A stretch of 64,000 nt of DNA from Epiperipatus broadwayi (GCA_028023455.1 JAQFVV010006341.1:1860001-1924000); one strand, 5' to 3'; positions 1 to 10,830 are shown, counted from the first letter of the stretch. The notes: generated by a model from the letters alone, not told the origin. Made by a program: numbers and translations.

Positions 1-2
1 CT

Positions 3-1412
3 TTCATCTGATAACTCCTGCAACATTTCCTGCAGCTCTGAAGCATTATTTGCAAAAACAACTACATCATCTGCAAAATCTAAATGACTTAAATAATCTC
101 CATTTACTTTCACTCCTTTAGTTTCCCATTTTAATCCACAAAATACTTCTTGCAGCACTGCTGTAAAAAGTTTTGGAGATATGGAGTCACCTTGTCTTAC
201 ACCTTTCTCAATGTTGACTTTTCCAGTATCATTATGTAATCTAATTGTTGCTGTTGCATTTTTATAAATATTCTTTAAAATATGACAATATCCTGGATCT
301 ATACCTTGATGATCCAATGCTTTAATCACTGAAGAAATGTTTACAGAATCAAATGCCTTTTCATAATCTACAAATCCAAAACATAATGACAACTCATATT
401 CATTTGTCCTTTCTATAACTTCTCTCAATACCTGAATATGATCTACTGTACTAAAACCACTTTTAAATCCAGCTTGTTCTCTTGGTTCGTGGAAATCCAA
501 TGTTCTCTGTAGACGAGTTGTAATTATCTTGGTAAAATTTTTATATAAAAATGATAAAAGGCTGATAGGTCTGTAATTTCTAATATCTTCTTTATCACCT
601 TTTTTAAATATTAATATTATTACTGCATTCTTCCAATCATCCGGTACATCTTTATCATTTAGACATTTGGTATATAACTTTGCTAAAAAATTTTCTGTTT
701 CTTCACCTGCTTCTTTTAATATATCAATTATAATTCCATCATTACCTGGAGCCTTTCCTTTCTTCATACATTTAATTGCATTTCTCACTTCTTCATTTAA
801 AATTCTGGGCAATTCGGAAGATGTAATAGATATAGGAGGTACTTGATCTTTATTACTATATAATTCTTGATAAAAATTTTCTACCAATTTCATGATGCCA
901 TCTCTCTTTTTAGTAATAATTCCATCTTTTTTCCTTATTGCAGATATAAATTTCCTACCAATACCAAAATGTTGTTTTACATTCTTAAGACTTTTATTTT
1001 CTTCTACAGCTTTTCTTGCTAGTTCACAGTTATATTTTCTTATATCATTTTCAACTCTTTTCCGCACCATTTTACAAAATTCGAGATATTCAATTCTTTT
1101 TAGTGCATCATTTTTGTATATCTTCATATTTCTTCTTTTCTTCATAAATTCTCTAGTCTCAGTAGAAATTTTGTTGGTCAATTGCTGCTTTTTTCTACCA
1201 GCTATCTTTGTTGCAGTTTTTAAAAATGTATCAGTTATTTTCATATTAATTTCATTCAAATCTGAATCATGTTCGAAATCTACTAATACTTGAAATCGAT
1301 TTGTAAGTTCTAATTTAAATTCATTAGAATGTTTCTGAAGATTAGGAATATCAACTGTAAATATTGTTTTTCTTAACAATTTTTGTCTTTCTAGTTTTAC
1401 ATTAACACGCAT
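3..1412 (-). CDS. RTE-type LINE endonuclease/reverse transcriptase, partial (runs off window)
   Basis: I read an uninterrupted minus-strand frame of about 470 codons from an ATG at 1412 to the window edge. It covers the linker after the endonuclease and then the reverse transcriptase: KAPGNDG, NYRPISLLSFLYKNFTKI, QAGFKSGFSTVDHI, the first catalytic region VDYEKAFDSVN, VRQGDSISPKLF and the second catalytic region HLDFADDVVVF with both aspartates. Upstream of the ATG the end of the endonuclease is still readable (NRFNTGSDH, then a TGA where an arginine codon is usual, then LVRCK), so the true ORF began further 5' and the element is 5'-truncated near 1475. The product would copy LINE RNA into DNA at a nicked target. 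A close relative lies at 24250-25460. RTE assignment rests on domain style and on the tail of that copy. Confidence 0.85.
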   Translation of the reverse strand, partial: MRVNVKLERQKLLRKTIFTVDIPNLQKHSNEFKLELTNRFQVLVDFEHDSDLNEINMKITDTFLKTATKIAGRKKQQLTNKISTETREFMKKRRNMKIYKNDALKRIEYLEFCKMVRKRVENDIRKYNCELARKAVEENKSLKNVKQHFGIGRKFISAIRKKDGIITKKRDGIMKLVENFYQELYSNKDQVPPISITSSELPRILNEEVRNAIKCMKKGKAPGNDGIIIDILKEAGEETENFLAKLYTKCLNDKDVPDDWKNAVIILIFKKGDKEDIRNYRPISLLSFLYKNFTKIITTRLQRTLDFHEPREQAGFKSGFSTVDHIQVLREVIERTNEYELSLCFGFVDYEKAFDSVNISSVIKALDHQGIDPGYCHILKNIYKNATATIRLHNDTGKVNIEKGVRQGDSISPKLFTAVLQEVFCGLKWETKGVKVNGDYLSHLDFADDVVVFANNASELQEMLQELSDE

Positions 1413-1475
1413 CTTGCACCTTACTAATCAATGATCACTTCCTGTGTTAAATCTATTAAGAACAGTACAATCTTG

Positions 1476-2037
1476 AACTATGTACAAAGATGGGATGAAA
1501 GAATAGATTTATTAATAAAGAATAGGGAGTTAGAGATGGAGAATTAGTATGAAGAAATAAACAGAATATTAGGTGCAAGTTAATATATGATAATAGTAAG
1601 AAAAGTAATTTATTGTTTAAGGCTCGAACGGGATCTGTAGCAACAAGAGAATATACATGTAAGTGGAAAAATATGGGTGATTTAGTTTGTAAATTATGTA
1701 AGGAAGGAATAGAAAATATTAGGCATCTGTTAATTGAATGTAAATGCTTGAAAACAAAAAGGGCACATATAATGAAATTATGGAAGAATAAATATGAAAA
1801 AAGTGATTATACAGAAAGTGGATTATTGGTTTTTATGCTAGGTTTGGGAAAAGATAAGGGGATTTAGATATAAAGGCCATAGAGTTGACAAAGATTACGT
1901 TGTGGAAAAGGGATGGAGCAGAATATGTGAAAACTTAGACTGGGGAATGGAAAATAAAGTGGCTAACAGGTTTCTCTGGGAATAATTGTTGAGAGATTCT
2001 TGACTCCATTTAAGGAGAAGCTACAGTACATCACATC
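1476..2037 (+). pseudogene. 3' end of a second LINE family (C-terminal zinc-knuckle region)
   Basis: This is the plus-strand 3' end of a LINE unrelated to its left neighbour. The longest open stretch is 1613-1867. It shows the post-RT cysteine-histidine motif of many LINE ORF2 proteins (CKLCKEG, then IRHLLIECKCL), followed by YTESGLLVFMLGLGKDKG. Reading frames before and after are shifted or stopped. The same 3' end recurs at 59696-60037, down to the final ACATCACATCACA-like tail, which fixes the 3' boundary near 2037. Only the last part of the element is present; the join to the oppositely oriented LINE at about 1475 is abrupt. Confidence 0.75.
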
Positions 2038-2833
2038 ACATCTGTGATTATTTAGGAGATAACCCTAACATAAAATATATAAATAGTTTTCACTAGATTT
2101 AGTCTCAGTGAATTTATAAATAGTTGTACCTTTTTTTAAAAAAATGTTATAAAAGTTAAAAATAGCAATTTCCTATTTAAGGTAATTAATATATTAAAAC
2201 TAATAAAAATCATAAATTTTAAATTTAATCTAATAGATGTATATTTACATGACTTAGTCAAATTAAGTTTATCTTTCTCTAATATCCAATTAATTCTTTA
2301 ATCCATATTAAAGCAAAACTAGATACATAACCATTTATAAAAGAAGCATGATAATTCTGCAAATACCAACAGCAGTATAGACATAACTAAAGAAATCCAG
2401 AAAAATGTTTAATAATTCAGTGACATAATTAATTCAATTGCACATGACTTATAAACACCTTATAATAAAATTATACCATCACATTAAAAATAATATATAT
2501 ATTTTTTTATATTGGAAATAATTATTATTTCAGATTTATTTAAAATGCAAAATAAATAATTGTCAATCATTAAAATGAAAAACATAATGATGGTTAAATA
2601 AGAAAAAAATTGGAAAGAAATGACAGATGTATTGATAATAAAATTACAAATTATACTTCAGATGAGATGTTGTCAAAGTATGATAACATTATTGGGTCAA
2701 TCTGAGCTGGGGGGTCGATGGAAAAATTGATTAAAGATCACAAATATAAATTATATATATAATGTTTGTGAATATTATTTAACTGAATTTAATACCAGTT
2801 TGTTTATAGGCAAAAATTACATAACTCGCCATT
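2038..2833. other. AT-rich spacer, nothing recognised
   Basis: No open frame, repeat or known motif was recognised here apart from short A/T runs. Confidence 0.5.
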
Positions 2834-3055
2834 ATGTATTCAGTACAGCTATCCGTCTATATGGAAAATGGCTACGGATTGATCGCCCAGGATCGCTGGA
2901 AATTGCAGAGCCCGTGTTATGGTAACTCAAAACATCTTTATGACATAGTACACGTCAAGCATCCACAGTATGCTGACATTATTAGCATTTCTATAGCAGT
3001 TTTTTGTGCTGCAGTTTATTTAATATTTCACATAATTACTGATATATACATATAA
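2834..3055 (+). CDS. Unassigned 73-codon open frame
   Basis: This open frame sits in a local island of higher GC (about 2820-2990) inside very AT-rich sequence. The first 49 residues have mixed, soluble-looking composition (GYGLIAQDRWKLQSPCYG), and the last 24 form one hydrophobic segment that could span a membrane. No family is recognised. It could be an exon of an unknown gene or a decayed transposon piece; another frame over the same DNA also reads well (LYGKWLRIDRPGSLEIAEP), which weakens the case for this one. Confidence 0.2.
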   Translation: MYSVQLSVYMENGYGLIAQDRWKLQSPCYGNSKHLYDIVHVKHPQYADIISISIAVFCAAVYLIFHIITDIYI

Positions 3056-3924
3056 CAAATGTTTCACAATAAGCTGTGATAGCGCTAACATATATGACAT
3101 TTTAGGCAGCATGATAGTGATGTGATTGATAACTTTTCTACATTGTTTTAGAGCATTGTATATGTTAAATTACAGTATGTGACAGGTTGCAGCGAGTCTT
3201 TCTAAGAAGCTTCCATTTTTAATGTATTAATTTTAAAAAAATTCCAAGAGATGTCAGCAGTATACAAACCTTTACAATTTTTTTTTCTATAATTGACAGC
3301 ACATTCTATTGTTCTAATAAAGCTATGAAGAAAGTGGCAATTTGTGATTGGCTTGGCTAAATGCCACAGAAACGTGATTTTCAGTAATTGTTAATGACTC
3401 TGATGCAATATTTTTGTAAAAGACTTATTATTAAACCAAAAACTACGTCAGTAGAGGGGGTGTCTTTGAATCATTCTTTTAACTTTTTGAATAGATCTCG
3501 TGAAGCCAATAACAATGTTTTCCTTTGTTATCGACAAGAAGTTCAATATTTATTTTCACAATTTTAAAATATTAATTTTAAATATTTTAGAATTTTAATT
3601 ATTAGAAGGCTTAAATATTTATAATATAGTTACCATAGACTGTAAATGAATGTTGTAATATACAAACATAGCATCATAGTAAAAATATTTATTACTAGAG
3701 TCTATTCAAAAATTTAGGAGTCTGGTTGACACTGAAAGAATTAAAAGTAGGCAAGATTACAATTACTATGTATTACTATCTGCTGACCAACTTCTTTTTT
3801 TTATATTATTATTTATAGGACCCTAATTCTGCAATGGCAGCTTCAGTTTCTAAAAAAAAATGTCAATAATATTCATTATATTATTTAAAATTTGGATTTA
3901 TTCCTTCACCAATAAACAAAACAA
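3056..3924. other. Unassigned AT-rich sequence
   Basis: No coding or repeat signal recognised. Confidence 0.45.
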
Positions 3925-4425
3925 TACCCATAGTCTTCTCTATGAGAAAATTTTTACAAATAATGTAATGAAATAAGCTAAAATGAAAAATCATCTTGAG
4001 AGAGTTTATTCTGATAAAAATGATAAAGATCTTGATTTTTTAAAAAAAAAAAAACAAAGAAAAATTTGCAACTTGACCAAATATAACAAGTTCTATGAAG
4101 CTGTCAGCTATAGTTGAAAAAGGAGGATTAATAGTTTCATACAAGATTTTGCTCAATAATACACAATTGCAAAAGAAGTAATTATACCTCCAATTAAAGA
4201 TGTCAAAAAAAAAGACTCTGTTAATGTTTTCAAGTGCTTACCATCAAATGTGAATTCTGTAAAACAGCATATTGAGGAAATGGCTGAAGACATAGAAAAT
4301 AGTGGTTTCAGACTCAAAAATTTCAAGTTTTCTATTCAAATTGATGAGAGTTTTGGGATTTTTTCTCTTCTTATGGCTTATGTCAGATATTTTAATAAAA
4401 TTAAATGTCAAATCATTGATGAATT
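3925..4425 (+). pseudogene. hAT transposase relic (ZBED/Charlie-like), BED finger and start of catalytic core
   Basis: Read across frames, the plus strand gives a decayed BED-type zinc finger region (LLYEKIFTNNVMK, then AKMKNHLERVYSDKNDKD and LDFLKKKK). A stretch matching the hAT core follows: VKQHIEEMAEDIE, KFSIQIDES, LLMAYVRYF. In this family the QxDES aspartate is one of the catalytic residues. The segment 4250-4430 is open; the part before it has stops and at least one frameshift. hAT proteins cut and paste DNA with 8-bp target duplications. The relic ends abruptly where the hammerhead repeat dimer begins (4431), so the dimer or a deletion removed the rest. Calls are by motif recognition only. 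Confidence 0.65.
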
Positions 4426-4533
4426 TTTAAACAAAGGCAAAACTCCCCATACAGTAGTGCCACCCTGTGCCAAACAGATTAATTAATGGATGCCAGAAGG
4501 CTTGTGCATAAAATCCCTATCTAATGCCTACTC

Positions 4534-4592
4534 ATCCAATATCCCCAGACTAGTTTCTGGCTTGTGGCCATCATCAGTGAAGAGCCTTGGAT
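4534..4592 (-). ncRNA. Hammerhead ribozyme, type I (copy A)
   Basis: On the minus strand: outer stem I ATCCAA/TTGGAT, internal loop GGC/TA, inner stem I TCTTCA/TGGGGA (two G-U pairs), core CTGATGA, stem II TGGC/GCCA with 5-nt loop, GAAA, stem III AC/GT closing on TA, and cleavage triplet GTC with the cut between 4548 and 4547. All core positions match the hammerhead consensus. A stem III this short and palindromic (ACTAGT) suggests activity as a dimer. The G-U pairs make this copy weaker than copy B. Confidence 0.8.
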
Positions 4593-4987
4593 CTGAGAGC
4601 ACTGCACCTAGATCTTAGGATCTAATGCAACCCTCCAGAAGCCACCTTTTAACTCTACTTTACTACAAAACTATGAGAATGAAATTGAAAATATTGTTAA
4701 TATCTTCAATCTAAGCTCAATAGCTTATATAGTCATATGGGTCTGAACTCAATTCAGCACCCATACATTTTGGTGTCTTTGGCTCTTAAACAACCATAGC
4801 CACCACTATCCTTTTAGGCAGGATTGGTGTTAAACCATCAAACATCACATGATCACCATCTCTATACTAGCAGATTTGTTGTAAACAAAGGCAAAACTCC
4901 CCATACAGTAGTGCCACCCTGTGCCAAACAGAGTAATCAATGGATGCCAGAAGGCTTGTGCATAAAATCCCTATCTAGTGCCTACTC

Positions 4988-5046
4988 ATCCAATATCCCC
5001 AGACTAGTTTCTGGCTTGTGGCCATCATCAGTGAGGAGCCTTGGAT
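4988..5046 (-). ncRNA. Hammerhead ribozyme, type I (copy B)
   Basis: Same fold as copy A but with inner stem I TCCTCA/TGGGGA (one G-U pair). CTGATGA, GAAA and the GTC cleavage triplet are intact; the cut falls between 5002 and 5001. The stem I internal loop and the loop of stem II are placed as in natural hammerheads that use a loop-loop contact. The motif is 59 nt long like copies A and D. Confidence 0.85.
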
Positions 5047-5315
5047 CTGAGAGCACTGCACCTAGATCTTAGGATCTAATGCAACCCTCCAGCAGCCACC
5101 TTTTAACTCTATTTTACTACAAAACTATGAGAATGAAATTGAAAACATTGTTAATATCTTCAATCTAAGCTCAATAGCTTATATAGTCATATGGGTCTGA
5201 ACTCAATTCAGCACCCATACATTTTGGTGTCTTTGGCTCTTAAACAACCATAGCCATCACTATCCTATTAGACAGGATTGGTGTTAAACCACCAAACATC
5301 ACATGATCACCATCT

Positions 5316-5985
5316 CAGCAGGATTAATAACAAATTTTTCTTTCCTTTTTAAACTTTTATTCAAAATCGATTGAATACCAACTTTCTGCTCATCACTCAA
5401 ATTACTAGATTCAATAGACGAAATTGTATCAAAAACTATATTTTTTGAATGAAATGGAACAAAATTAGGGCCTTTACCAAGAATATCTATTTCTCTATCA
5501 TTTAACTTCAAATCCGAAAGATTAACAACTCTATCCTCAGAAACCTTATTCTCATACCCTTTATCACTACAATAAACTTTATTAACTTTCCCAAAAACCA
5601 CTTCAATTTTCTTTCATATTTTTTACAATAGAAATTTAACCTATTCTGTCTAAATTGTCTCATAAAAAAATTCAAAATTGAATAATTAAAATCTAGCCTC
5701 CTTTCTAAATAATATATATATATTTTTTATATAGATAAATAAATTTATAAAACCTTACAAAAGTATCTTTGAAAAAACTATTCAATATGTTTGTAACATA
5801 AAAACTAAATTTTTATTTTGAAGCAACTTTTTATTTCTACTAAAATTAATAACACAGCACCTAGGAAAAACACTAAATTCCCTACATTTTTTAAGAAAAT
5901 AAATCTGCCATCGTAAAGACTCTATCCTATCACTCAATTTAGACAAATTTTTAATCCTTCTAATATCATTAAATGGAAAATTATT
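5316..5985 (-). pseudogene. Penelope-like element ORF, N-terminal part
   Basis: The minus strand, read over more than one frame, gives the N-terminal block typical of Penelope-like element proteins: IRRIKNLSKLSDRIESLRW, then FLKKCREFSVFPRC and FSRNKK (about 5985-5820), later MRQFRQNRLNFYCKKYERK, and the open segment 5316-5601 with VVNLSDLKLNDREIDILGKG and NFVPF, which corresponds to the NLS..L...E...L..GL.F block before the reverse transcriptase. AT-rich DNA interrupts it near 5700-5800. The RT domain itself is missing: the frame runs straight into the hammerhead dimer at 5315. Penelope elements encode an RT with a GIY-YIG nuclease. Confidence 0.7.
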
Positions 5986-6343
5986 AAAAAACTAAACTCC
6001 ACAAACCCATATTAAAAACCCAAATTACCAATACCCTTATAAATTAAAACCCAATAAAAACATACACACACTTCTATATATATATATATAACTAAATAAA
6101 CACAAATATACTCTTTCAACCCAAACTCAAGCAACAAACATAATATACATAAATGACATTCAAATATATCAATAATTAAAAACAAACAAAAAAAAAAATA
6201 TATCAATAATAAAATGTCAATAATAAATATCAATAATAAAATATCAATAATAAAAGAAAAAAAAAATTTTACACTACATCAGCAAAACTAATCTTAAATG
6301 CAATAAAAGTCATTAAAATGTGAAATACCATATAGTTCATAAA

Positions 6344-6430
6344 ATGGCTGGCGATTGCGTAACTTTTTCCACAGTTGCCGAAAACAGAAGTCGAGTATTT
6401 CTGCTGTCCAATAAAAATACACACGATTTT
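6344..6430 (+). other. Possible small coding exon (29 codons), unassigned
   Basis: An ATG at 6344 opens 29 codons of balanced composition (MAGDCVTFSTVAENRSRVF) before a TAG at 6431, in a higher-GC patch unlike its surroundings. No family is recognised. It may be a first exon, part of a repeat, or chance. Confidence 0.15.
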
Positions 6431-6591
6431 TAGTAAATTTCATAGAAAGCACATATTATAAACATGTTTAATAAGTAAAGAAGACATTTACATGTGTTTG
6501 TTGTTGTTTAAAAAAGTTTGAGTTTCTTTCTTTTGTCTGACTACGGTTACGATTTTGATATTTTTTATTTTAGCATTACAAACAACAGAAC

Positions 6592-6636
6592 ACTAACCCT
6601 AAACTAACCCTAAAACTAACCCTAAACCTAACCCTA
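6592..6636. repeat. Interstitial telomere-like repeats (CCCTAA)
   Basis: Four CTAACCCT units are spaced by one to four extra A/C bases. The unit is the complement of TTAGGG with irregular insertions, so this is a decayed or slipped interstitial array, not a chromosome end. Confidence 0.6.
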
Positions 6637-6970
6637 CACAGTTGTTTTGTTATGTAGAAAGCAATAATTAAGCGAAAGACTGCTAAATAGACATCATAAA
6701 AAAAGTTCTAGCAATCAATCAATAACTAAAAAGGAGGAATGATGATAATTTGTCCAAAAACAATGATTTAAAAATAAAAAAAAAGGTTGTCATTTACTAA
6801 ATACAAAATTAAAAAGGCATGAAAAAAAAAGTTATAGCAATCAATAAATTAATAACCAAAAAAAAACAACAGCGATTTAAAAATCACACGGCCCCATAAA
6901 CCGTACATTGTATTGTTTTTGACTGCCAATAACGCCATCAAGTGGCCAAGCCCGATTACATTATAATTAC

Positions 6971-7011
6971 CCAATATTCAAATATATAATTATACAATTA
7001 TTACACTTATC

Positions 7012-7045
<34 letters not shown>

Positions 7046-7914
7046 CATAATTAATACTCAATATAAACAAAAGTAATTATACATTTTAATATGATCTTTA
7101 TAAATAATTTTATCAATATTTTATATTAATTTATTTTATATCACTTTATTTTATTTTTTAAAATATTATTTAATATAATAATTATAACTTTAACATTTAT
7201 TTTACTATTTAATGCATATTATTATCATTTTTCTTATATTATAAAATCAACTTCTAATCTTGTCTTATTTTTATTAAATAATTCTATCAATTAACTTTAC
7301 CCACATTACAAAAAGATTAAAAGATTGTATAAAAATGATTAATTACACAAATAATAGTAGGGATAGGAAAATTAAAGAAGCAATCTTGATGAAGAGTAAA
7401 AAACCAAGTCTTAATAGAGATTTCGGGGTAAGAACAATAATTTTATAAACAATTGTTAGTAATAATTAGAATTTAAAACGGTTAAAAGAAAAAAGTTAAA
7501 GAAAATGACACTAGAGGGAGGGTTAAACAAATACAAATTTTGAATTTTTTTGTCAGTTGGGTTTTGGTATAATAATAATTTGCAATGTGGGTAAAGTTAA
7601 TTGATAGAATTATTTAATAAAAATAAGACAAGATTAGAGATTGATTTTATAATATAAGAAAAATGATAATAATATGCATTAAATAGTAAAATAAATGTTA
7701 AAGTTATAATTATTATATTAAATAATATTTAAAAAATAAAATAAAGTGATATAAAATATTGATAAAATTGTTTAGAAGATAAGGTAATAAAATGGGAAAT
7801 GATTATTTATAAAGATCATATTAAAATGTATAATTACTTTTGTGTATATTGTGTATTAATTATGTATATATGAGGATAAGTGTAATAATTGTACAATTAT
7901 ATATTTGAATATTG
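6971..7914. repeat. Large inverted repeat (arms about 340 bp)
   Basis: The left arm (6971-7313) and the reverse complement of the right arm (7576-7914) match almost base for base, for example around the ATTCAAATATATAATT ends and the TTAACTTTACCCACATT inner ends. Each arm has one indel: about 35 bp extra in the right arm, about 14 bp extra in the left. A (CA)n microsatellite at about 7013-7034 is expanded only in the left arm. The 262-bp loop (7314-7575) shows no coding sequence. This is a foldback element or an inverted duplication. Confidence 0.8.
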
Positions 7915-7919
7915 TAGCT

Positions 7920-7957
7920 CTGATGATGACTGTAGGACAGTCGAAACTGTTAGTGTA
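7920..7957 (+). ncRNA. Hammerhead-like motif (second group)
   Basis: CTGATGA at 7920-7926, one unpaired T, a perfect hairpin GACTGT/ACAGTC with loop AGG, GAAAC at 7943-7947, then GTGTA at 7953-7957. The core fits a hammerhead apart from the extra nucleotide before stem II, and no stem I is evident, so activity is doubtful. It starts a few bases outside the right arm of the large inverted repeat. Confidence 0.45.
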
Positions 7958-10499
7958 ATACAAATAATACAAATAAAAGTATTGATAAAGTGTCTAAGAG
8001 GGTGTAAATGGTATGATAATAGAAATCAATACGTTGGAAAAGAAGTAGAAAAATATTATTTTCAAGATATGTTAGGTCCTATGCAGTAGTGGGTTATTTT
8101 ACAAAAATACCCTATCACATGCAATAGAGTATATAACGCAGTCAACTCCCCCACTATCTAGATAATGAGCATTTTCAGATAATATATATAAATAATTAAA
8201 TGCAAACCTACATCAGATACATATACATATATTAAAAAATTAACTAAGGCCTACAATACAATACATAATACCTTAAAAGATGATTTAGCCATAATTAAGA
8301 AAAAAACCAACATACTTGAATATGAGGATGTATTTAATGGAAATTAGGATATCCTTCACATTGAATGTATCATTAGACCCTAATATTGCGGGTATAGTGA
8401 AGACAAAACATAGTATTATTGAAATGTCATTTCAAGTAAAAATTGCAAAATATGCCAGCCTTTCAATTTAGATCAAATTTTCTTGATAAAGATGATAGTC
8501 TTTTATTCAAATGGTTTTGCATTAAAACTAGCAATTATAACAGATTTTTGCTATCTAGAAAATCATGGTATATCACAGTTTGTATTTGATTACCTGAGCC
8601 AGTTTACAAACTTATTCCTCACTAATCTTGCTAATTTTCTATTACAAAAAGTATATAAAAATCACAAGAGATTACAACCAATCTCAATTGACCCTTTTAA
8701 TAAAAAAACTTATGGCAACAACTTCTCTAGCTAACATGCAACCTATCTCTAAAGATCCTTTATGAATTAAAATATTGAAATCAGTATTGAAAGTAAATAA
8801 TTCAGGCAATATTTAAAAAAAAAGGCTTATCTACTGGACAGTCAGCCCTTCCATATAGAACCATTTTAGAATGTTTCCAATGAGCAGTTAAATTAGATGT
8901 AAAAACAGCAATGACATGTATCTATGCTTTATATATTAATTAAATTTTATATTAAAACATAAAATATATGTAATATTAAATGGAAAAACATCCCCATCAT
9001 TTATTTCACATCAATCTGTATGCCAAGGCTCATCTCACAATGCATTACTGTTTACAACACATACCAACTTATTATATCAAGACAATAGAGCAAAAAATCA
9101 TAGGAATGTACATATCAGATATAAACAATTCTCACATAATCAATAGTGTTCTTTTTTAACTAATTAACAATAACAAAAATTGTTTGACATATTCATTATG
9201 CACTTCATAAAATCTTCTACACCATATATAAAGTCACTATATAAAGCTACTAATGGACGGGGCAGGAGAAAATAGCCATCTCACTGAAACATTTTAATTT
9301 CTAAATAATCTAGATTTTCATTCTATTAATGTATTTAATATTTAAAAAAACCTAAATTTTAAATCATTCATGGTAAAACAGTTTCTTTTATTGGGACATA
9401 TACTAAAAATACCAATTGCAGATAGACCTACCATCAATGCCTAATTTTGTGATATATCTTTTGAGACCATTACAAAACTTATATATACTATATGTAATCT
9501 CAACAAAAGTATACATATCTGAAATATTTGGACCATTCCACCTTACTTTTCCAAATGACCATAATCTTCCCATGCCTAATGTAAATAATAATTAAAACAC
9601 AAATTTACAAACTGATCTCTTGAACTCAAATATTTTGATTTTCTTCTTAAAATCAAAATGACAGCTCTTCCAACCTATATTTTCTGAGATAATGAAGATT
9701 TTATTCAAAATTTATTCTTCATACCAGTTGTGTCATAGAGAGGAAGAAACAGTTTCATTTTCTCTATGTAAGATCAGGACTAGTATGATCTCAGACATTA
9801 GTAAACAATTTTTCTCTTGGAGGTATTATAAATTCTTTTGTTAGAGGTTCCTTCCTAATTATTTGAACTGCCATCTTTATCTTATATGCCTTCTGATGTC
9901 CAAGCCTATATTTACATATAGAATAATGTGGAACAGAAATCTGCTTTTTTAAAAAAATTAAGACAACAAAAATGAAGAAACAAAAAAATTACTTCTCCAG
10001 ACATTTTTGTTGCTATTTATTCTTTAATAAAACAGTAGTCAAGTTTCTAACCTTGCCAAAACAAATTACTATACCCAGGTGACGCAGACTTGTTTAATGC
10101 AGATGATAAGTTCCATATTTTACATGTAATGTATTTGAGACTGCATGCAAGAATGTAATTATGCTATACTTCTTTATAAATAGTTTTTTTTTTTTGCTAA
10201 TGTTCTATTTATTTCATCTTTGTACATATATTTTTTAATTATTGTTTTTTCATTGTAAATACAAATTTGGCTTATTGCATTTTTTTTTTCTTGCTTTGTA
10301 ATGTCATATGAGCTTGAATAAAATTTCTTTAAAATATCATTATCATTATACTAAAACATTAGGCATTCCCCCAAAAATAATCATTTTATATTAAAATTTG
10401 GATTAGAAGATAATTTATACAAATGATCAAGCAAGAATAATTATGCTCAGATCTATCTAGTATTGTCATAATTTTATTTTAGGAGCAGAAATTTGTGTA
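7958..10499. other. Unassigned, possible very old coding relic
   Basis: The plus strand has scattered short protein-like stretches (for example 8483-8734 and around 9360-9560) but no block I can place in a family, and stops are frequent. It may be a heavily decayed retroelement. Confidence 0.3.
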
Positions 10500-10830
10500 A
10501 TGATAATTATTATAGACTAAATGCATAACTTTAGTTAAAGACAGCCACAAAAATCTTGCCACAGAAAATCTACAACTCTATTAAGATGAGAATAATTAGA
10601 TTATATAAAATCATATCATATATCTTTCTACATTATCTATGTAAATTATAAATATTTAACATTAATCTATACTATGAATTGCATGTATACATTGATGCTA
10701 TACTATTTAGAAATGTAATATGTAATTAAAGAGAAAGGATTTCCACCATTAATATATACACTGTACTGATCTTGTAATAGCTCAACCATATCATGTTAAG
10801 TACTGAGGATACTCTCAAACTCAAACTAGC
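10500..10830. repeat. Interspersed repeat family X, copy 1
   Basis: About 330 bp that align with 16040-16370, sharing ATTATAGACTAAATGCATAA, GAAAATCTACAA.TCTATTAAGATGAG, and the end GTACTGATCTTACAATAGCTC with small changes. It is non-coding. A third, palindromic form lies at 16605-16860. Confidence 0.7.

Larger units (their letters stand above)
4431..5315 (-). mobile_element. Retrozyme-like tandem dimer with hammerhead ribozymes
   Basis: Two 432-bp copies (4431-4862 and 4884-5315) lie head to tail, separated by 21 bp, and differ at only a few positions. Each holds a complete type I hammerhead on the minus strand. The two predicted cleavage sites (after minus-strand C at 5002 and at 4548) are 454 nt apart, so a minus-strand transcript through both would release a 454-nt RNA. 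No protein is encoded. Metazoan retrozymes are known as short tandem repeats with type I hammerheads, thought to be moved by Penelope-type machinery; this layout fits. A Penelope N-terminal relic in the same orientation abuts the dimer at 5316. Degenerate or inverted relatives occur at 34265-34830, 36433-36485, 38742-38895 and 43871-44416. Confidence 0.8.

Noticed and set aside
892-1293. 133-codon plus-strand open frame
   Set aside because: Antisense shadow of the RTE-type LINE frame.
7013-7034. (CA)n run and poly-G/C runs as CRISPR, Z-DNA or quadruplex features
   Set aside because: Ordinary microsatellites and homopolymers; no spaced repeats or paired G-tracts.
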